From contig OZ038437.1 of the NCBI GenBank assembly GCA_964036275.1, forward strand, positions 15,160,090-15,224,089: a stretch of DNA of 64,000 nt, in the 5' to 3' direction. The stretch is from Litoditis marina (Eukaryota > Nematoda > Chromadorea > Rhabditida > Rhabditidae). The translations under genes and the position numbers were made by a program. Within the stretch, counting starts at the first letter, position 1; each line of letters opens with the position of its first letter. The notes beneath the pieces are model-generated. The model was not told where the DNA came from, searched no databases, and saw only the letters and a program-made list of their open reading frames with translations. Shown piece after piece: positions 1-11,069 of this stretch.

Positions 1-218
1 TATATCGGGTAAAAAGTCGCTTTGGTTGTTCTTTATTTGTTTCAAATGGTTCGTTCACTTTTCATAGGTCTTCTAACCTGTAAAAATCGTAATTTCAGTT
101 GTCACATATATTAACTCTATTTGACATTTACTACTCATGTTATTTTGCTCTGTGAAAGTTATTTGTTCGACTAACACTTAAAAAAGGGTTTTTGTTATAT
201 ATCGGGTAAAAAGTCGCT
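1..218. repeat. 21-bp exact direct repeat
   Basis: Positions 1-21 and 198-218 are identical (starting TATATCGGG and ending AGTCGCT). The second copy ends just before the ATG at 223. The first copy reads into a stretch encoding FFICFKW, which resembles the start of the paralogous first exon at 4941 (CFFKW). I infer that another partial duplicate of this first exon lies at the window edge; the left part cannot be seen. Confidence 0.5.
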
Positions 219-222
219 CAAC

Positions 223-3200
223 ATGGTTGACCTTAACATAGATGAATGCGATCATCTGATGGACATTTGGAAGATTTGTTTCAAATGTGAAATCACCATC
301 AAAAATGGTGAGTATCAATTTAATCTGCACCTTATTGATCTCTCTTAAAATCGAAGAAGTAGGAAAAAAAGTTGTTACATTTTGTGTAACTTGAGCACTC
401 TGCTTCTGTTGTAGTAGGAATATTTATTCGGACAAGAAATATAAAATAATCACAGTACTTTACCAAAATGGTACAAAGGTAGTAGAACAATGCTTTTTTG
501 CAACTACAATTTTCTTCGCCTGCGTTTTTTTTGTTGCATTGCATTGTCTAAATGAGTTCATGTGGATTCATCCTAAATTGTTGAATTGTGAATAAATTCA
601 TTCAAACTTATGAAAATGAGAATTGCTGATTTCACTTCCCTGAACTATTTATTCGGACAAGAAATATAAAAATGCAATTTGAATTCCAAAGAAAAGTTAT
701 TGCATGTCAGCAATAATTTTTTCATACTTCGCAATTTGAAATACATTATTTGCAGAGTGTGAGTTTCTATACAAACATTTTTCTGTTCTCTGAGGTAATT
801 CATTGGAAATAATCCTCAGGTTTGAATCTTCATAATGTTATCGTTGTCACAGGGGGGTTCATCTATGGCTGCAAGTGTCTCTTTCATTTTCCCAATTGTC
901 CCGTCCCTCGTGTACGGGAAGACCACCCTTGCTCTCTGGAATTCAGTAAGTCATTCAATGATTCAATATTTATTCAACACGTTCATGTACTCGACATATA
1001 GTACAAACACGAACTAATCTATCTCATGGTGTTCTCTCAACTTCTTGTTCCATGTGCATTTTGAACGAGGAAAAGCCAACTTTCGGAGCGCAACGGAACA
1101 ATGTTAGAGTTGACGTGAAGTTGAGTTTATGGCAAGTCATAAATACTATGAAAACTGGAATAGGAATGGATGCTGCTTATATTTCAAAAAAGTAAAAGAC
1201 AAAACTCTTAGAAAAGATAATGGAGGTCTTTTATGGTGATTTAGTTGCAAACAGCACTTGGTTTTCATCACGTAGAACTCTTTTCAATTGCTGAGTGAAG
1301 TTCTGAGAACATGTATTTTGCACTATTTAACTGGGTGTTAACAAACCATTTAATTCGGTATTTATATGCAATACCAGTGTTTTTTTGTTAGTAATTCTGA
1401 AATGAACTTGATTTTTCCTTTTCTAACTTACATGGAACAGTTTTTTTTCAGAGCAACAAGTGATAACAAACTATGTGAAGAAGACATTTTCTACTGGTGG
1501 GTGACTGTCAGTGCACCCATCGCGCACAATCAACTTTTATTTTTTTCAATCAAACTTTTATTTTTTTCAAAAATAAATGTTTGGTTTGCGTTTCGCGCGC
1601 GACGTCAGGTTGCGGACTCTGCCCGGCGACACGACAAAGCACACGAGAAAAATCTATTTTAGCTCGGTCGTACATTTAGACGAGCTTTTATTATTCTGTT
1701 TATTATCACGTGTGTATGATGGTTTCACATTCCATATTGAGTATTGTTAAGGTAAGGGGTAGGGACTGGGTTTCTTTTTCATCCCACCTTTCCATATTGC
1801 TTGGGTAGTCTGACTTGTCCGATAACTTTCTTATTAATAGTATTTATATTATTTGAACTCGTTTTTGAATGACCCTCAGTGTTCAGGGTTCATCCGGGTT
1901 TGTACTCGTCATGCAAATGTACGTCTGCCACTCCCCTTCACACTCAAATTGTCACACGCTGTGTTTTCCTTACCGGTCATTACGAATAACTGCAATTTAT
2001 TTTGAATGATGAGGGAAAGAAGGATGCAGCGTAGTTTCTTTAGTTAGGCTATTAGAAATGACAATATCCGAGCTGTAATTCGATCTGTATGCATGAAACG
2101 GTATCCAAATTACGACTGCTCAAATATAAAAGAATTAAGGATCAAACTAAAAACACAGCGATTGAGAGCTGGATCCTAGATGTACAGTATCGAATCGACC
2201 CCCTAAGAAAACACTCCGTGATTCCTCTGTTGGATTGATCTTCATACTTCATCACTTCCTTCGTTATCAATCGTCTATTTAATGCAAGTTTCATCTTTCA
2301 GCAGCAATATTGCAAATATTGCTAACGACGACCGAACAAGCAGCCGATTACTGGTTGGTCCTGGCTGTTTCGCCGAAGTGAAGTTACATGGTCGGATCAC
2401 GCCGAATTTCATCTTCTGGTCTCAGGTATATCCACTTTTTGAAATACTAATACGAATGGTCGCTTACTTGAAAATTCTAATTTGGAACAAGCTGCTCTGG
2501 AGACTGGACAGCTGAGTAACCCCAATATTGACAGATCCATCTATCCAACTATTTGGAAAGGGAGCCCGTTTTTTTCTTATTAGCCAATTCAAGTTTTTTT
2601 ATTTCCCAATGAAATGGTGAATCAGTAGTTAGCTGTATTATTAAGTGTTTTCAGAAACTATAGTGCATTCATTCTCAATCTGTCAATCCTCAGTAACTAT
2701 GTTCAGAAAAGTCGAACCTATTCACACATAGATTATAGGTTGTAGCTAAATACGAGTTGATTGAAAATAGAGTATGAAGCTCTCACGTCTCACAGTCACA
2801 CACTAGTGCAGTGTGACTGTTCACTGAGAAAGAGATACAATAGCCATAAATACATCAAAAACGGGCTCCACCCTGCACTTTTGTGGCACGTGGGAAATTT
2901 GGCATTCGAGCAGGGTTCAGTTTTTAAAGTATAGTTGGAAAAAGTAAATTCGTAGTAAGAGTAGCACTACTGAATAGTGTTGTTGCATTTTGTAGATCGG
3001 AGCTGAGTCATAGAGATAGAGTATGGCGAGAGTTATGTATTAGTATTGCCTAATTAATATGAAATTTCAGGTTTCGCCGTACAGCAATTGTATATGCTTC
3101 TTCCGGGACGAACCGTATTTCTTTCGTCTCAACTCAGTGATGATGAGACAGCTACTTCGATGAAAAGGTGAGAGATGTGTTTTTAACATTTCAAAGTGAG

Positions 3201-4514
3201 AAGGTAAATTAACTTTTTTGGTGAAAAGTAAATTTTGCGAAAAGAACAACACTCAACTGGTTCGAATTTCTGTATACACCAGGCGGTTACTTACTACTTT
3301 CTACTTTACACGAGTGTGGCTTGTATGCTGTGTACAATTATGCTGTCACTATGCTCATAAACTTAACTTTTTCATTCTAGTTTGTAACGAAATGAGAGTG
3401 ATTTTGAGCCAGTTTTAAAATATGAAATCGGACAGTGACAAAGTTCATGTCGGTCGAGGGCTTGAGGTCAAGGTATTCAATGTCACCTTTCCTGTATACA
3501 TCTCATGCTACGTTTTATTACAGAGTATGTGATTTTCTCACTACGAATACGACCACCCTGATCAGACGGACTTTGCTTCTACAAAAGACTCTGATTCATT
3601 TTTATGATATATGCTTTTATTCATGTCCGTATAAACTTATAAATGCCATTTAAATGGTTTACAATCTTCTATTCCAACATTGTTTTATTGTTTGTTGCGT
3701 CAGTGAAAGGAAAACTGGAAAATTCAAGATTATATGTTTGCAAATATATTGGGCGAACTATACTAATCGTGAAGATGTAAGCGTATGTGTTCTAAAGGTG
3801 TGGTGACAGTTCACCCCGTTTTTTTCCTAATCGCATTTTTATTATCAGGAAGTTAGGAAGTTACATTATGTTTGAAAACGGGTACCCTTGACGTTCATGT
3901 GAAGTAAGCCGGATATTTTTGGCATGATGCTGGCTATTTATACTTCCCCACACTCTTTCCGAATGATACAAATCAAATTATATTTACCCAAGCATTCCTA
4001 GTTCAGTTGGCGCTCGCCAGACATAGCTGCGAAACTGCGAAACAGGCATGACCAACAATGATGTGAATTATGGCTTGTAGATATAGATATGTCACATTGG
4101 TCTCAGCAACATACCATGACGAATTTACACAGCAGAAATAATGACTTTTAGTCGTTTCAAAGCTCGAGCAGATTCGAATATTCGATTAAAAATATTTTCG
4201 TACGTAATCTGACGTGTCGCTGAGAGCGCAAACCAAACATTTGTTTTGGAAAAAAATAAAAGTTTGGTTGAAAAAAACAAAACTTGATTGTGCGCGATGG
4301 GTGCACTGACAGGTGACAATGATTCTTACTTTTCAAACCAAAATTCATCAAATGCTTTTCTGTAGATGTGTATTGTATCTTTCGACTGTACTCCGAAGTT
4401 GTTGAGTTTAAAAAGAAAATCGTGATTTTTTTTCCAAAAAAACCAATTTCAGACGACGTAAGAGGCGCCTATAAATGTTACATGGAAGACTGTTTTCTCA
4501 GTCTCATCAATGGA
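223..4514 (+). CDS. Truncated tandem paralogue of the kinase gene's N-terminal region
   Basis: Three exons can be supported: 223-307, 853-945 and 4453-4514. Their phases agree (1, 1, 0), and each matches an exon of the downstream gene (4941-5073, 6688-6792, 7596-7654) in reading frame, splice phase and key residues. The first exon carries W-K/R-I-C-x-K-C-E, the second IYxCxC followed by a spaced Cys, Pro-Val-Arg and SLE/QF/L, the third R-x-A-Y/F-K-x-Y-M. The family is not one I recognise; the Cys pattern may bind zinc. No kinase exons follow before the next copy starts at 4941, so this copy is cut short. It is either a decayed duplicate or a short separate protein. The 3.5-kb second intron holds repeats and open fragments (2282-2425, 3072-3170) that do not splice in frame. 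Confidence 0.55.
1499..1660 (+). repeat. Interspersed repeat, copy 1 of an inverted pair
   Basis: Starts GTGACTGTCAGTGCACCCAT, continues with T-rich tracts and ends in a CG-rich stretch. A diverged copy lies in inverse orientation at about 4150-4320. Both are in the same large intron of the truncated paralogue. Confidence 0.7.
4150..4320 (-). repeat. Interspersed repeat, copy 2 (inverted)
   Basis: The reverse complement matches 1499-1660, sharing the GTCAGTGCACCCATCGCGCA block, the T-tracts and the GTTTGGTTTGCG block. The two copies could base-pair in a pre-mRNA covering this intron. Confidence 0.7.
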
Positions 4515-4940
4515 GTGAGTTTCTGTTCTGTTGATTCTTATATTTGTTTTCTGTTTGTACTTGAAATGAAAATTGAATTTGAATGTAGCTTGTGTAATCA
4601 ACCCAAACTTATTTGCTATACACTAGAAAGATTAGTTTCTCGCCCACAAAAAGCAAAAAACATACTAGCGTTAATTCACTAAACTTTTCGATAAAACTAT
4701 GCTGTATAGAATGACAAACTCTCGTTGAGTTCATCTCAGTTGTAATAGCTCATTGAGAGAACTGACGCTAGCCAAATTTCACAAAGCGGGTTTGATTCCA
4801 CGTCTAGCAGTTATTTCGGAATAGAAAGCCCGTTGAAAAATAAATTATTAGAATATTTTGCCAATCTTTTTCTAGACATCTCAATACAAAAAGTATGTGG
4901 TCACTGGTTAATTCATCCTTTCTTCTAGAGCAGAAAATCA

Positions 4941-5236
4941 ATGCCACTCGTGTGTTTTTTCAAATGGTCACGTTTCACAAAAGAAGAATGTAATCTTTTG
5001 ATGATGTGTTGGAGAATATGCCATAAATGTGAAGCGAAAGTGGAGGGAAAAACTGACCAATCAAATACCGAAGGTGACTCTTTAATATAAGATGCAAATC
5101 ATCAAATAATTGACTAAACCGTTTGAAACATGAAAAATACATCTGTCGAAAATCCTTGAAATCATCAACATCTGGCTAGGACAAAATTCCGAATTATCTG
5201 TTACACTCCCTGTCTTTCTCTATCTCCCTCTCTGTA

Positions 5237-5312
<76 letters not shown>

Positions 5313-8300
5313 TCTCTCTCTTTCTCTCTCACCATCTCTCTCATTCACTCTCTCTCTTTCTCTATCTATATTGAATGAATTTATTACGCAAGTGAAGCGT
5401 GTGATAAAACTGAGACATAATTGGAAAAAGATAATTTCAAAGATGAGAAATTAAACTGTGGAGATAATATTGTACATGTACGTTACGAATTGGGGACAAA
5501 AATCACAGAATGGAACAACAGTTAAGTATAGTAGAAGTAACACAGGAGTATAACACAAAATTCAAATTGTTATGATATAAAACGTTTAAAACTAGCAACG
5601 GAAAATGGCAAACTCTTCTTTTTGGACAGTTTCAGATATTTCGATCCTGCTCGCACAGACAAAAATTGTTGACGCAATTTTGGGAAAACTCAGAAAACTC
5701 GGTATGGGAAAACTCAGTTTCAAAGTTGTTCTTCTAGTTTTAAATTGGAAAAAAAACTATAAAAGCCGGAGGATTTCACGGTAACGATTTTATGTACCAT
5801 GAGTAGATCGAAATTATCTCTGCGACCGAAGAGAGATTTCAGTCCTAGGATTCTATTACGTATTTCAGATGAGGGCACCCTGCAATGAGTATATCCACCT
5901 TTTCTCATTAACAACTTCCTAGTGAAATCGTTTTGAACCGATTCAAGTGACTTGACAGAACCTCTATCCGTGTTAAATACGGTGGTTACAATAGGGCGTA
6001 CATAAGTCTTGTACAGCTTGACAAGAACCTCTTGTTTCTTGACCTTCAATGTTTTGAAAATATTGAAGGTTCTTCTCTTAGCAAGTCTTCATATCTTCTT
6101 ACAATGGTCAGGGAATTTGAGTGATTCATTCACAATATATCCTAGATCTCCCATAGTGCTGGTCTTTTCTATTTCGGCTCCAAAAACTTTACAGTCTCTT
6201 CTCGGATTATGTTTACCTATGTGCAGCACTTTTGTTTTCTCCACTGATAACGGTAATTGCCAGTCTTGTGATCACTGATACATTTCATTAATGGCTGTCT
6301 GAAGGTAATCTGTAGTTTGATTGGGTGAAAAGCTCTGATAGATTTTGATATCGTCCGCGAACACTTTGCAACTGACTGCACCAACCGAGAGCGAATCGGG
6401 CACTTCGCGGGTGTGAATGCTAAATAGGACGGGGGAAAGTACACCGCCTTGAGGAACTCCACTACTTATTCGGTGAACCTTAGACTCTGCTTTTCCGATT
6501 GTCACTTGAAACGTTCTTTCAATTATGGAAGATGCGATCCAGTTGACAATGGGACAGTGAAAACTCAGAATTTCCAGCCGATGTAACAGTTTCGCATTAG
6601 AAACACGATCAAAAGCTTTCGGAAAATGAAAAATATTGATACTTAAGGTTTTATTATCCATCTTCCATAATTGTGTTCTTTTCACAGTTGGGGTCATCTA
6701 TGACTGTCAGTGTGTCGGCCATTACAACGGCAGTTGTACCGTCCCTCCTGTACGGAAACATCATTTCCCTTATGCTTGTTCCCTCCAACTCAGTGAGTCC
6801 CTCAAATGAACAGATTCCAATGTGATTCACTGTTTTTTCATTGAAAACATCTGAATATTCTTTGGAACAGCGACTTTGAAGTCTTTAAATTCATTTTGTT
6901 TTAGACTGTCCGTGGGATTATATTTTTAGTCACCCCGAGAATGTCTCGAGCAGATTACCGAAATAGTCCTTACTTTTGCAATAGCAATGGCGCAGTTTAT
7001 TCACAATCTCGAAACTTAAGACTCCGTGAAATAAACCTATTCTGAGAAAACAAGCACGACAATTGAAAAAAATACAAAGCTTGTCCATGAAGCGAATTTT
7101 GTATTGAAACAACGTATAATTTGCAAACTCTGTCTGGTATCATTGTTACACGAAACATACGGATAGTTCTCAGAGCTTCCCCGTAAATAATTTTTTAGTT
7201 ACATTTTGTTTACCTTGACAACTTTTTTCAAATTTCAAAAATTAAATCAAATTATACTCAAAATAACTTCTTTTTCAGAAACGAAATTAGTGACCAATTA
7301 TGGAAGAAAAACATATCAAACTGGTAAGTGAAACTCCATGCCGACTGCAATTTTGTTATAAGTCTGATTAGATAACTGTAATTGATGCGCACTTCGCACC
7401 TGACAATGGCTCAGGATATATATTCTAACCCCTATTCGTGTCACATTATCTCATTGCGCGAAAGAATAGTCATTCAAAATACGAAAGCACAACACAATAC
7501 ATTTGTTTTATGATTTTTTACAGTGTTTAAAACATTTAAAAGGAATTGGTAAATTCGAAACTGTAATGAAATGTTTCTACCTATGACCTTTTTAGACAAT
7601 GCAAGAAGAGCATTCAAGACATACATGCGTCAGAATCTTCCGGGTCTGCTTGATGTCAGTTACCAACTTATCCAGTACAACTTTCAAACATTCAATAAAG
7701 TTCGTCCAACGAAAACTTTCATCGATCCACTCAGAAAAAAAAATAATCTGAGTTTCACGAAAAATTTGGAAAGCTTGAAAAAGTTCATAATTGTCTCTCC
7801 ATAAATCATGGAGAACTCACTGATTGAAAGTTAGCAAAATTCGAATAATATCAAGCAATAAAACGACCACATGGAAATTTTTACAGTGCCGAAACCCGAC
7901 CTGGTTCCGTTATCATGAAGAACTATTCATTTTTCGTAGTTTACAAACGTATTGTCGTGATTGACATTTACAGGCCGTGAAGCAGATCTCAAAACTAGTC
8001 TATTCTCTACCGTCTTTGCCAATTGGTGGTGTCGACTTGGAACCTTCTTCTTTAACTTCGACACCTATTCCCCCAAAACAGGAAGAACACAATGAACAGC
8101 CTCAGCCCGTGAAACAAGTACGTGTTACGCGTTCGAACCAAAGAGCTTGTGAATTTTGTTCAAAGCTCGCAGCACGACGCTCTGTGCGTTATCTGTCCGA
8201 GACTGAAGAAAACATTCCAATGATGATAGCCAGCACTTGCACGACAACATTGAGTACTGTTTCCATTGCAGTTTTTAACTGGAGAATTTCTCAGATATTG

Positions 8301-9823
8301 AACGGAGTTTCTTTGTGTTTTGACGTCGACCCTCTCTCTAGTATTGATATTGTCTACCTATCTGACTTGACAGTTGACCGCCGTTTGGGAAACGGGAGTT
8401 TCGGAACAGTGGATCTCATGTCCGATGAATTCAACAGGTTAGTTTTCTCCTGAATGTTTTTCAATGGGTTGAAATAGACAACAACATTATCCCATTCGCT
8501 CCGAAACAGAACTTGCAAAACAGAACTGAAACACTTACCATCATCTGGACAAGAGAGAAAAAATAATGACAGTAGCTCGCTTCCATTTCAGTGCACAAAC
8601 GTGCTATGAAGCTATGAAAACAATCAGGTCAGGTTCATATCAGTGTTACAGTCAGATGGTCTTATCTTGGTTTTCCAGTAACAATTTTTCTCTCAGTTAT
8701 GAATGCATTTTCAGAGTAGCTGTGAAACGGTTGAACCAAGGAGTGTTTCCATCAAGTGATGTGCTTAGGATGGAGCTGGAATACTTGGTTATGGTAATTA
8801 CTTGCATTTTTCATTTTTCGTTTAGCTCCATGTTCAACAATTATCATGCATGTGTTTACGCTTGGGAACTTTGAAAAGTGATTTTTTACAGGTCTGTCGT
8901 CACTCTAATCTGATACAAATTCGAGCCATTTTGTACGAATCGCCCGAAGGATCCACCCCAATCGGATACTCCATGGAATACATGCCTGAGGGAAGTCTTG
9001 ACAGCGGTAAATCGCTACATTCCTCAAATACGCTCTTCCACGATTTATTCACTGTCATTGACTGTGGATGTGAAAGTTTCACGCGATTATTGACGCGGAA
9101 ACCCTCAAAGTTCAATACTTGTCATTTTTTGCTAACTGAAACGTGACCACAAAGAAAAAATCACCGATTGAATAGACATAATTAATTTCCAATTACCTAC
9201 CATTATTGGGAGGTATTCAATGAAAACTGTTTTGGAACGTTTTATCACAACCTAGTTTGTTGCGAAAAAGTCGACAAATAAAATTCTTGATGACTGAAGT
9301 AAGTATTGGAAATGTTTTGCTTCTGTTTCAGTAATACATAGCTCACCCCGGACAGAGTTCGGATACCCTCAAATACTTATCTGGATCAAGCAAGCCACGT
9401 GTGCGCTGCATTATCTACATCAGAAAAGGTTGATTCATCGTGATGTGAAACCACAGAAGTAAGTTTGAGCGAGAAAGTTGACTTTTGCTCTCAGTCCTTG
9501 TTCGTATGACTTGAATAACACATCAACTACTTGAATTCATCGTTCATCCATATTATTCATGGTGGACTTCTTGAGCTTTCTGAGAAGCACACTGGTAAAA
9601 GAAAAAACCAAGAGTGCAGGTGACTTGTAGCATTGCCAAAATTTTGATAATCGTCTCAATTCTCGGAAATGTTGGATGAAACAAAATGTGACCAAACACT
9701 TTCTTAAATCTCATGCATAGGTAGATTTATTAATTTCAGCATGTTATTGGACCGTAACCATCAAGTTCTAAAGATTTGTGATCTGGGGGTATCCTGCATA
9801 GCTCGGCCAGTCAACACTGCAGT
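4941..9823 (+). CDS. TAK1/MOM-4-like protein kinase with Cys-rich N-terminus, cut off within the kinase domain
   Basis: Exons 4941-5073, 6688-6792, 7596-7654, 7974-8437, 8715-8793, 8892-9006, 9332-9458 and 9740-9823 splice in consistent phase to about 388 codons. The start is the first in-frame ATG (MPLVCFF). Roughly the first 100 residues are the Cys-rich region shared with the upstream copy. A Pro/Gln/Ser-rich linker follows, then a kinase domain: GNGSFGTV glycine loop, VAVKRL lysine, MELEYL (helix C Glu), MEYMPEGSL hinge, HRDVKPQN catalytic loop and KICDLG in place of DFG. Order and wording are closest to the MAP3K7 (TAK1)/MOM-4 family, which is established to act in MAPK signalling. An in-frame stop (9825-9827) or a donor at 9824 ends the last exon. 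No C-lobe is visible before the transposon at 9897. I infer an interrupted, probably non-functional gene; the N-terminal exons could belong to a separate gene. Confidence 0.75.
5232..5356. repeat. (CT)n microsatellite
   Basis: About 125 bp of almost pure CT dinucleotides with a few interruptions, in the first intron of the kinase gene. Confidence 0.95.
5720..6660 (-). mobile_element. Broken non-LTR retrotransposon (LINE) reverse transcriptase fragment
   Basis: On the minus strand, about 6650-6275 encodes reverse transcriptase motifs in order: PKAFDRVSN, the turn SSGVPQGGVLSPVLF and the catalytic FADDIKIY. The frame then breaks, and 6049-5720 in another frame encodes the typical downstream region (LYKTYVRPIV, ESVQNDFTRKL, LGLKSLFGRRDNFDLL). 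This is the jockey/CR1-type C-terminal layout. The endonuclease, the N-terminal part and the 3' tail are absent. It lies antisense in the kinase gene's first intron, between exons 5073 and 6688. It is a dead insertion; the exact clade is uncertain. Confidence 0.85.
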
Positions 9824-9896
9824 GTAAGATTCCGGATGTTCATTTGCTCTCAGGGTCTCCCTATTGACTCAGTTTTCGTGTGATGTTCACTGTTAA

Positions 9897-9920
9897 AGGG
9901 GGACTGCATTGAATGCTCAA
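9897..9920 (+). repeat. Left terminal inverted repeat of the Kolobok-type element
   Basis: Begins AGGGGGACTGCATTGAATGC directly after TTAA (9893-9896). Pairs with 18999-19022. Just inside, GACTGCATTGAA and TCCAATGCAGACC (about 9902-9956) form a further imperfect inverted repeat. Confidence 0.78.
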
Positions 9921-10214
9921 TACAGAATACGCGCTCCAATGCAGACCACTAAAAGGCAGCAGACGAAAAGTGGCAGAGAGCTGCGCAATCAATATCACGG
10001 CGCTCGATCAAGCCATTTCAATTTTACTCGTCTCTGTGTGATGTTTTCATAGTTTTCTTATTTACTGTGAATGTTTATGTTTGTGGAATTCTGTTACACG
10101 TTTCTTGCTTACAACTCTAGTGGTTTTTCACACAACTGACAAATATTACACCATATTTTCTTTGTTCTTTTTATAGAGCTCATTTTGAACACTGCTCATG
10201 ATGATGTTTTTTTC
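9921..10214 (+). other. Left arm of the transposon, upstream of the P2X7-ICD gene
   Basis: Non-coding: no credible ORF. It starts with subterminal inverted repeat sequence and ends in a T-rich run into the splice acceptor at 10215-10216. By position it should hold the promoter of the P2X7-ICD gene; no motif was identified. Confidence 0.5.
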
Positions 10215-10222
10215 AGAGTATG
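10205..10222 (+). promoter_or_regulatory. Splice acceptor 3 nt before a start codon (likely SL trans-splice site)
   Basis: TTTTTTTCAG ends at 10216, followed by AGT and then ATG at 10220. No donor-bearing upstream exon within the transposon was found, so spliced-leader addition is the simplest reading. The transposase gene in the same element has the same layout (16996-17001). Confidence 0.55.
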
Positions 10223-11069
10223 CAGGTTCCTCTGCGTGCTGTACGAATGGTTGAACCATTTTTGTACGAGCCGGACAAAGAAGAAATGGAAAAACAGAGA
10301 GAGGAAAAAACCAACAAACGTGTGGCTCTCCTTTCGAAAAAACAACCGTGCATTTTCGGAAACGATGTGCAGGGTGAATTACACCCATGTACTTGTGGAT
10401 GTTGTCAAAAGACAGCCGGCTCAAAATTTGACTGGTGTTGTAACTCTCTGTGGAATTACGAAAGTGATCTCACCGAAATAGGTGCACATTTCAAAACTGT
10501 TCTGGAGGAGATGTTTTTCGCGGAAGGACATCCTAACACATGTGTGACGGAATCGGATGAATTCAAGCAACAGTTTCTCAACCTGCCGGTGAATAAGGCT
10601 ATCTTGTTTTCCACTTATAGTTTTCACGTTTCGCGTCAATTTCAATTTTATACTTCAACTTTACAGGTTATCAATAGTTTTGCGTGGGGACAGCATGTAA
10701 AGCAGAACTATTTAGAGCGGTCTACGGCTATATATGAAGTTGATCAGCTGACAAACAGGTATACAACATAGGTATCCTCACGTATATGTGTTCCTTTTTC
10801 GGGTTCATCAGTTTTGTCTGAATAACATACGCATGCTTCGTTCTTTGCACAACATGAAATAGTGATGTTACAGAGAACGTCGATTCCATCTCTACTCTCT
10901 TTTGGCCTATCGTCTTTTCCCGAAATTGGGACAGGGTTTCCGAATGGAGTTTCCAGTGTGTATCGTAAACGCGGTCAGAAAATTGTGTCCTTCTCCGACC
11001 AATACCTACGTTGGCTTTCTACCCCAACCAATAGGAAATGTGAATTCCCTCTTGAACACCGATATGTGA
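10220..11069 (+). CDS. P2X7 intracellular (ballast) domain protein encoded by the transposon
   Basis: Two exons, 10220-10758 and 10874-11069 (TGA 11067-11069), join in phase to a 244-aa protein. The N-terminus has VEPFLYEPD, then a Lys/Glu-rich stretch. Next come a Cys cluster (HPCTCGCC, then WCCN), CVTESDEF about residue 111, and in exon 2 RRFHLYSLLAYRLFP, FPVCIVNAVRKLCP and TYVGF. The same order is found in the cytoplasmic C-terminal domain of P2X7 receptors (CC, CITxxxxF, HCAYRCYATW, LPSCxxxxIRKEFP, YSGF), which in the receptor binds zinc and guanine nucleotide. There are no P2X channel helices, so this is a stand-alone domain. Here it lies inside a transposon and convergent with the transposase, so it may be an accessory protein for transposition; that role is inferred. 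A short intron at about 10608-10666 would break the frame, so I left it in. Confidence 0.85.

Noticed and set aside
2282..3252. Open fragments 2282-2425 and 3072-3170 as extra exons of the truncated paralogue
   Set aside because: Both have plausible borders, but joining 2282-2425 to the exon ending at 945 in the required phase gives a stop, while the direct join 945 to 4453 is in phase and matches the paralogue.
7974..11069. Reading the kinase and the P2X7-ICD protein as one fused gene
   Set aside because: RAVRMVEPFL at the start of the P2X7-ICD exon looks a little like a kinase RxMAPE motif, but the stronger donor at 9824 gives the wrong phase, EPFLYEPD fits a stand-alone ICD N-terminus, and a transposon end lies between them.
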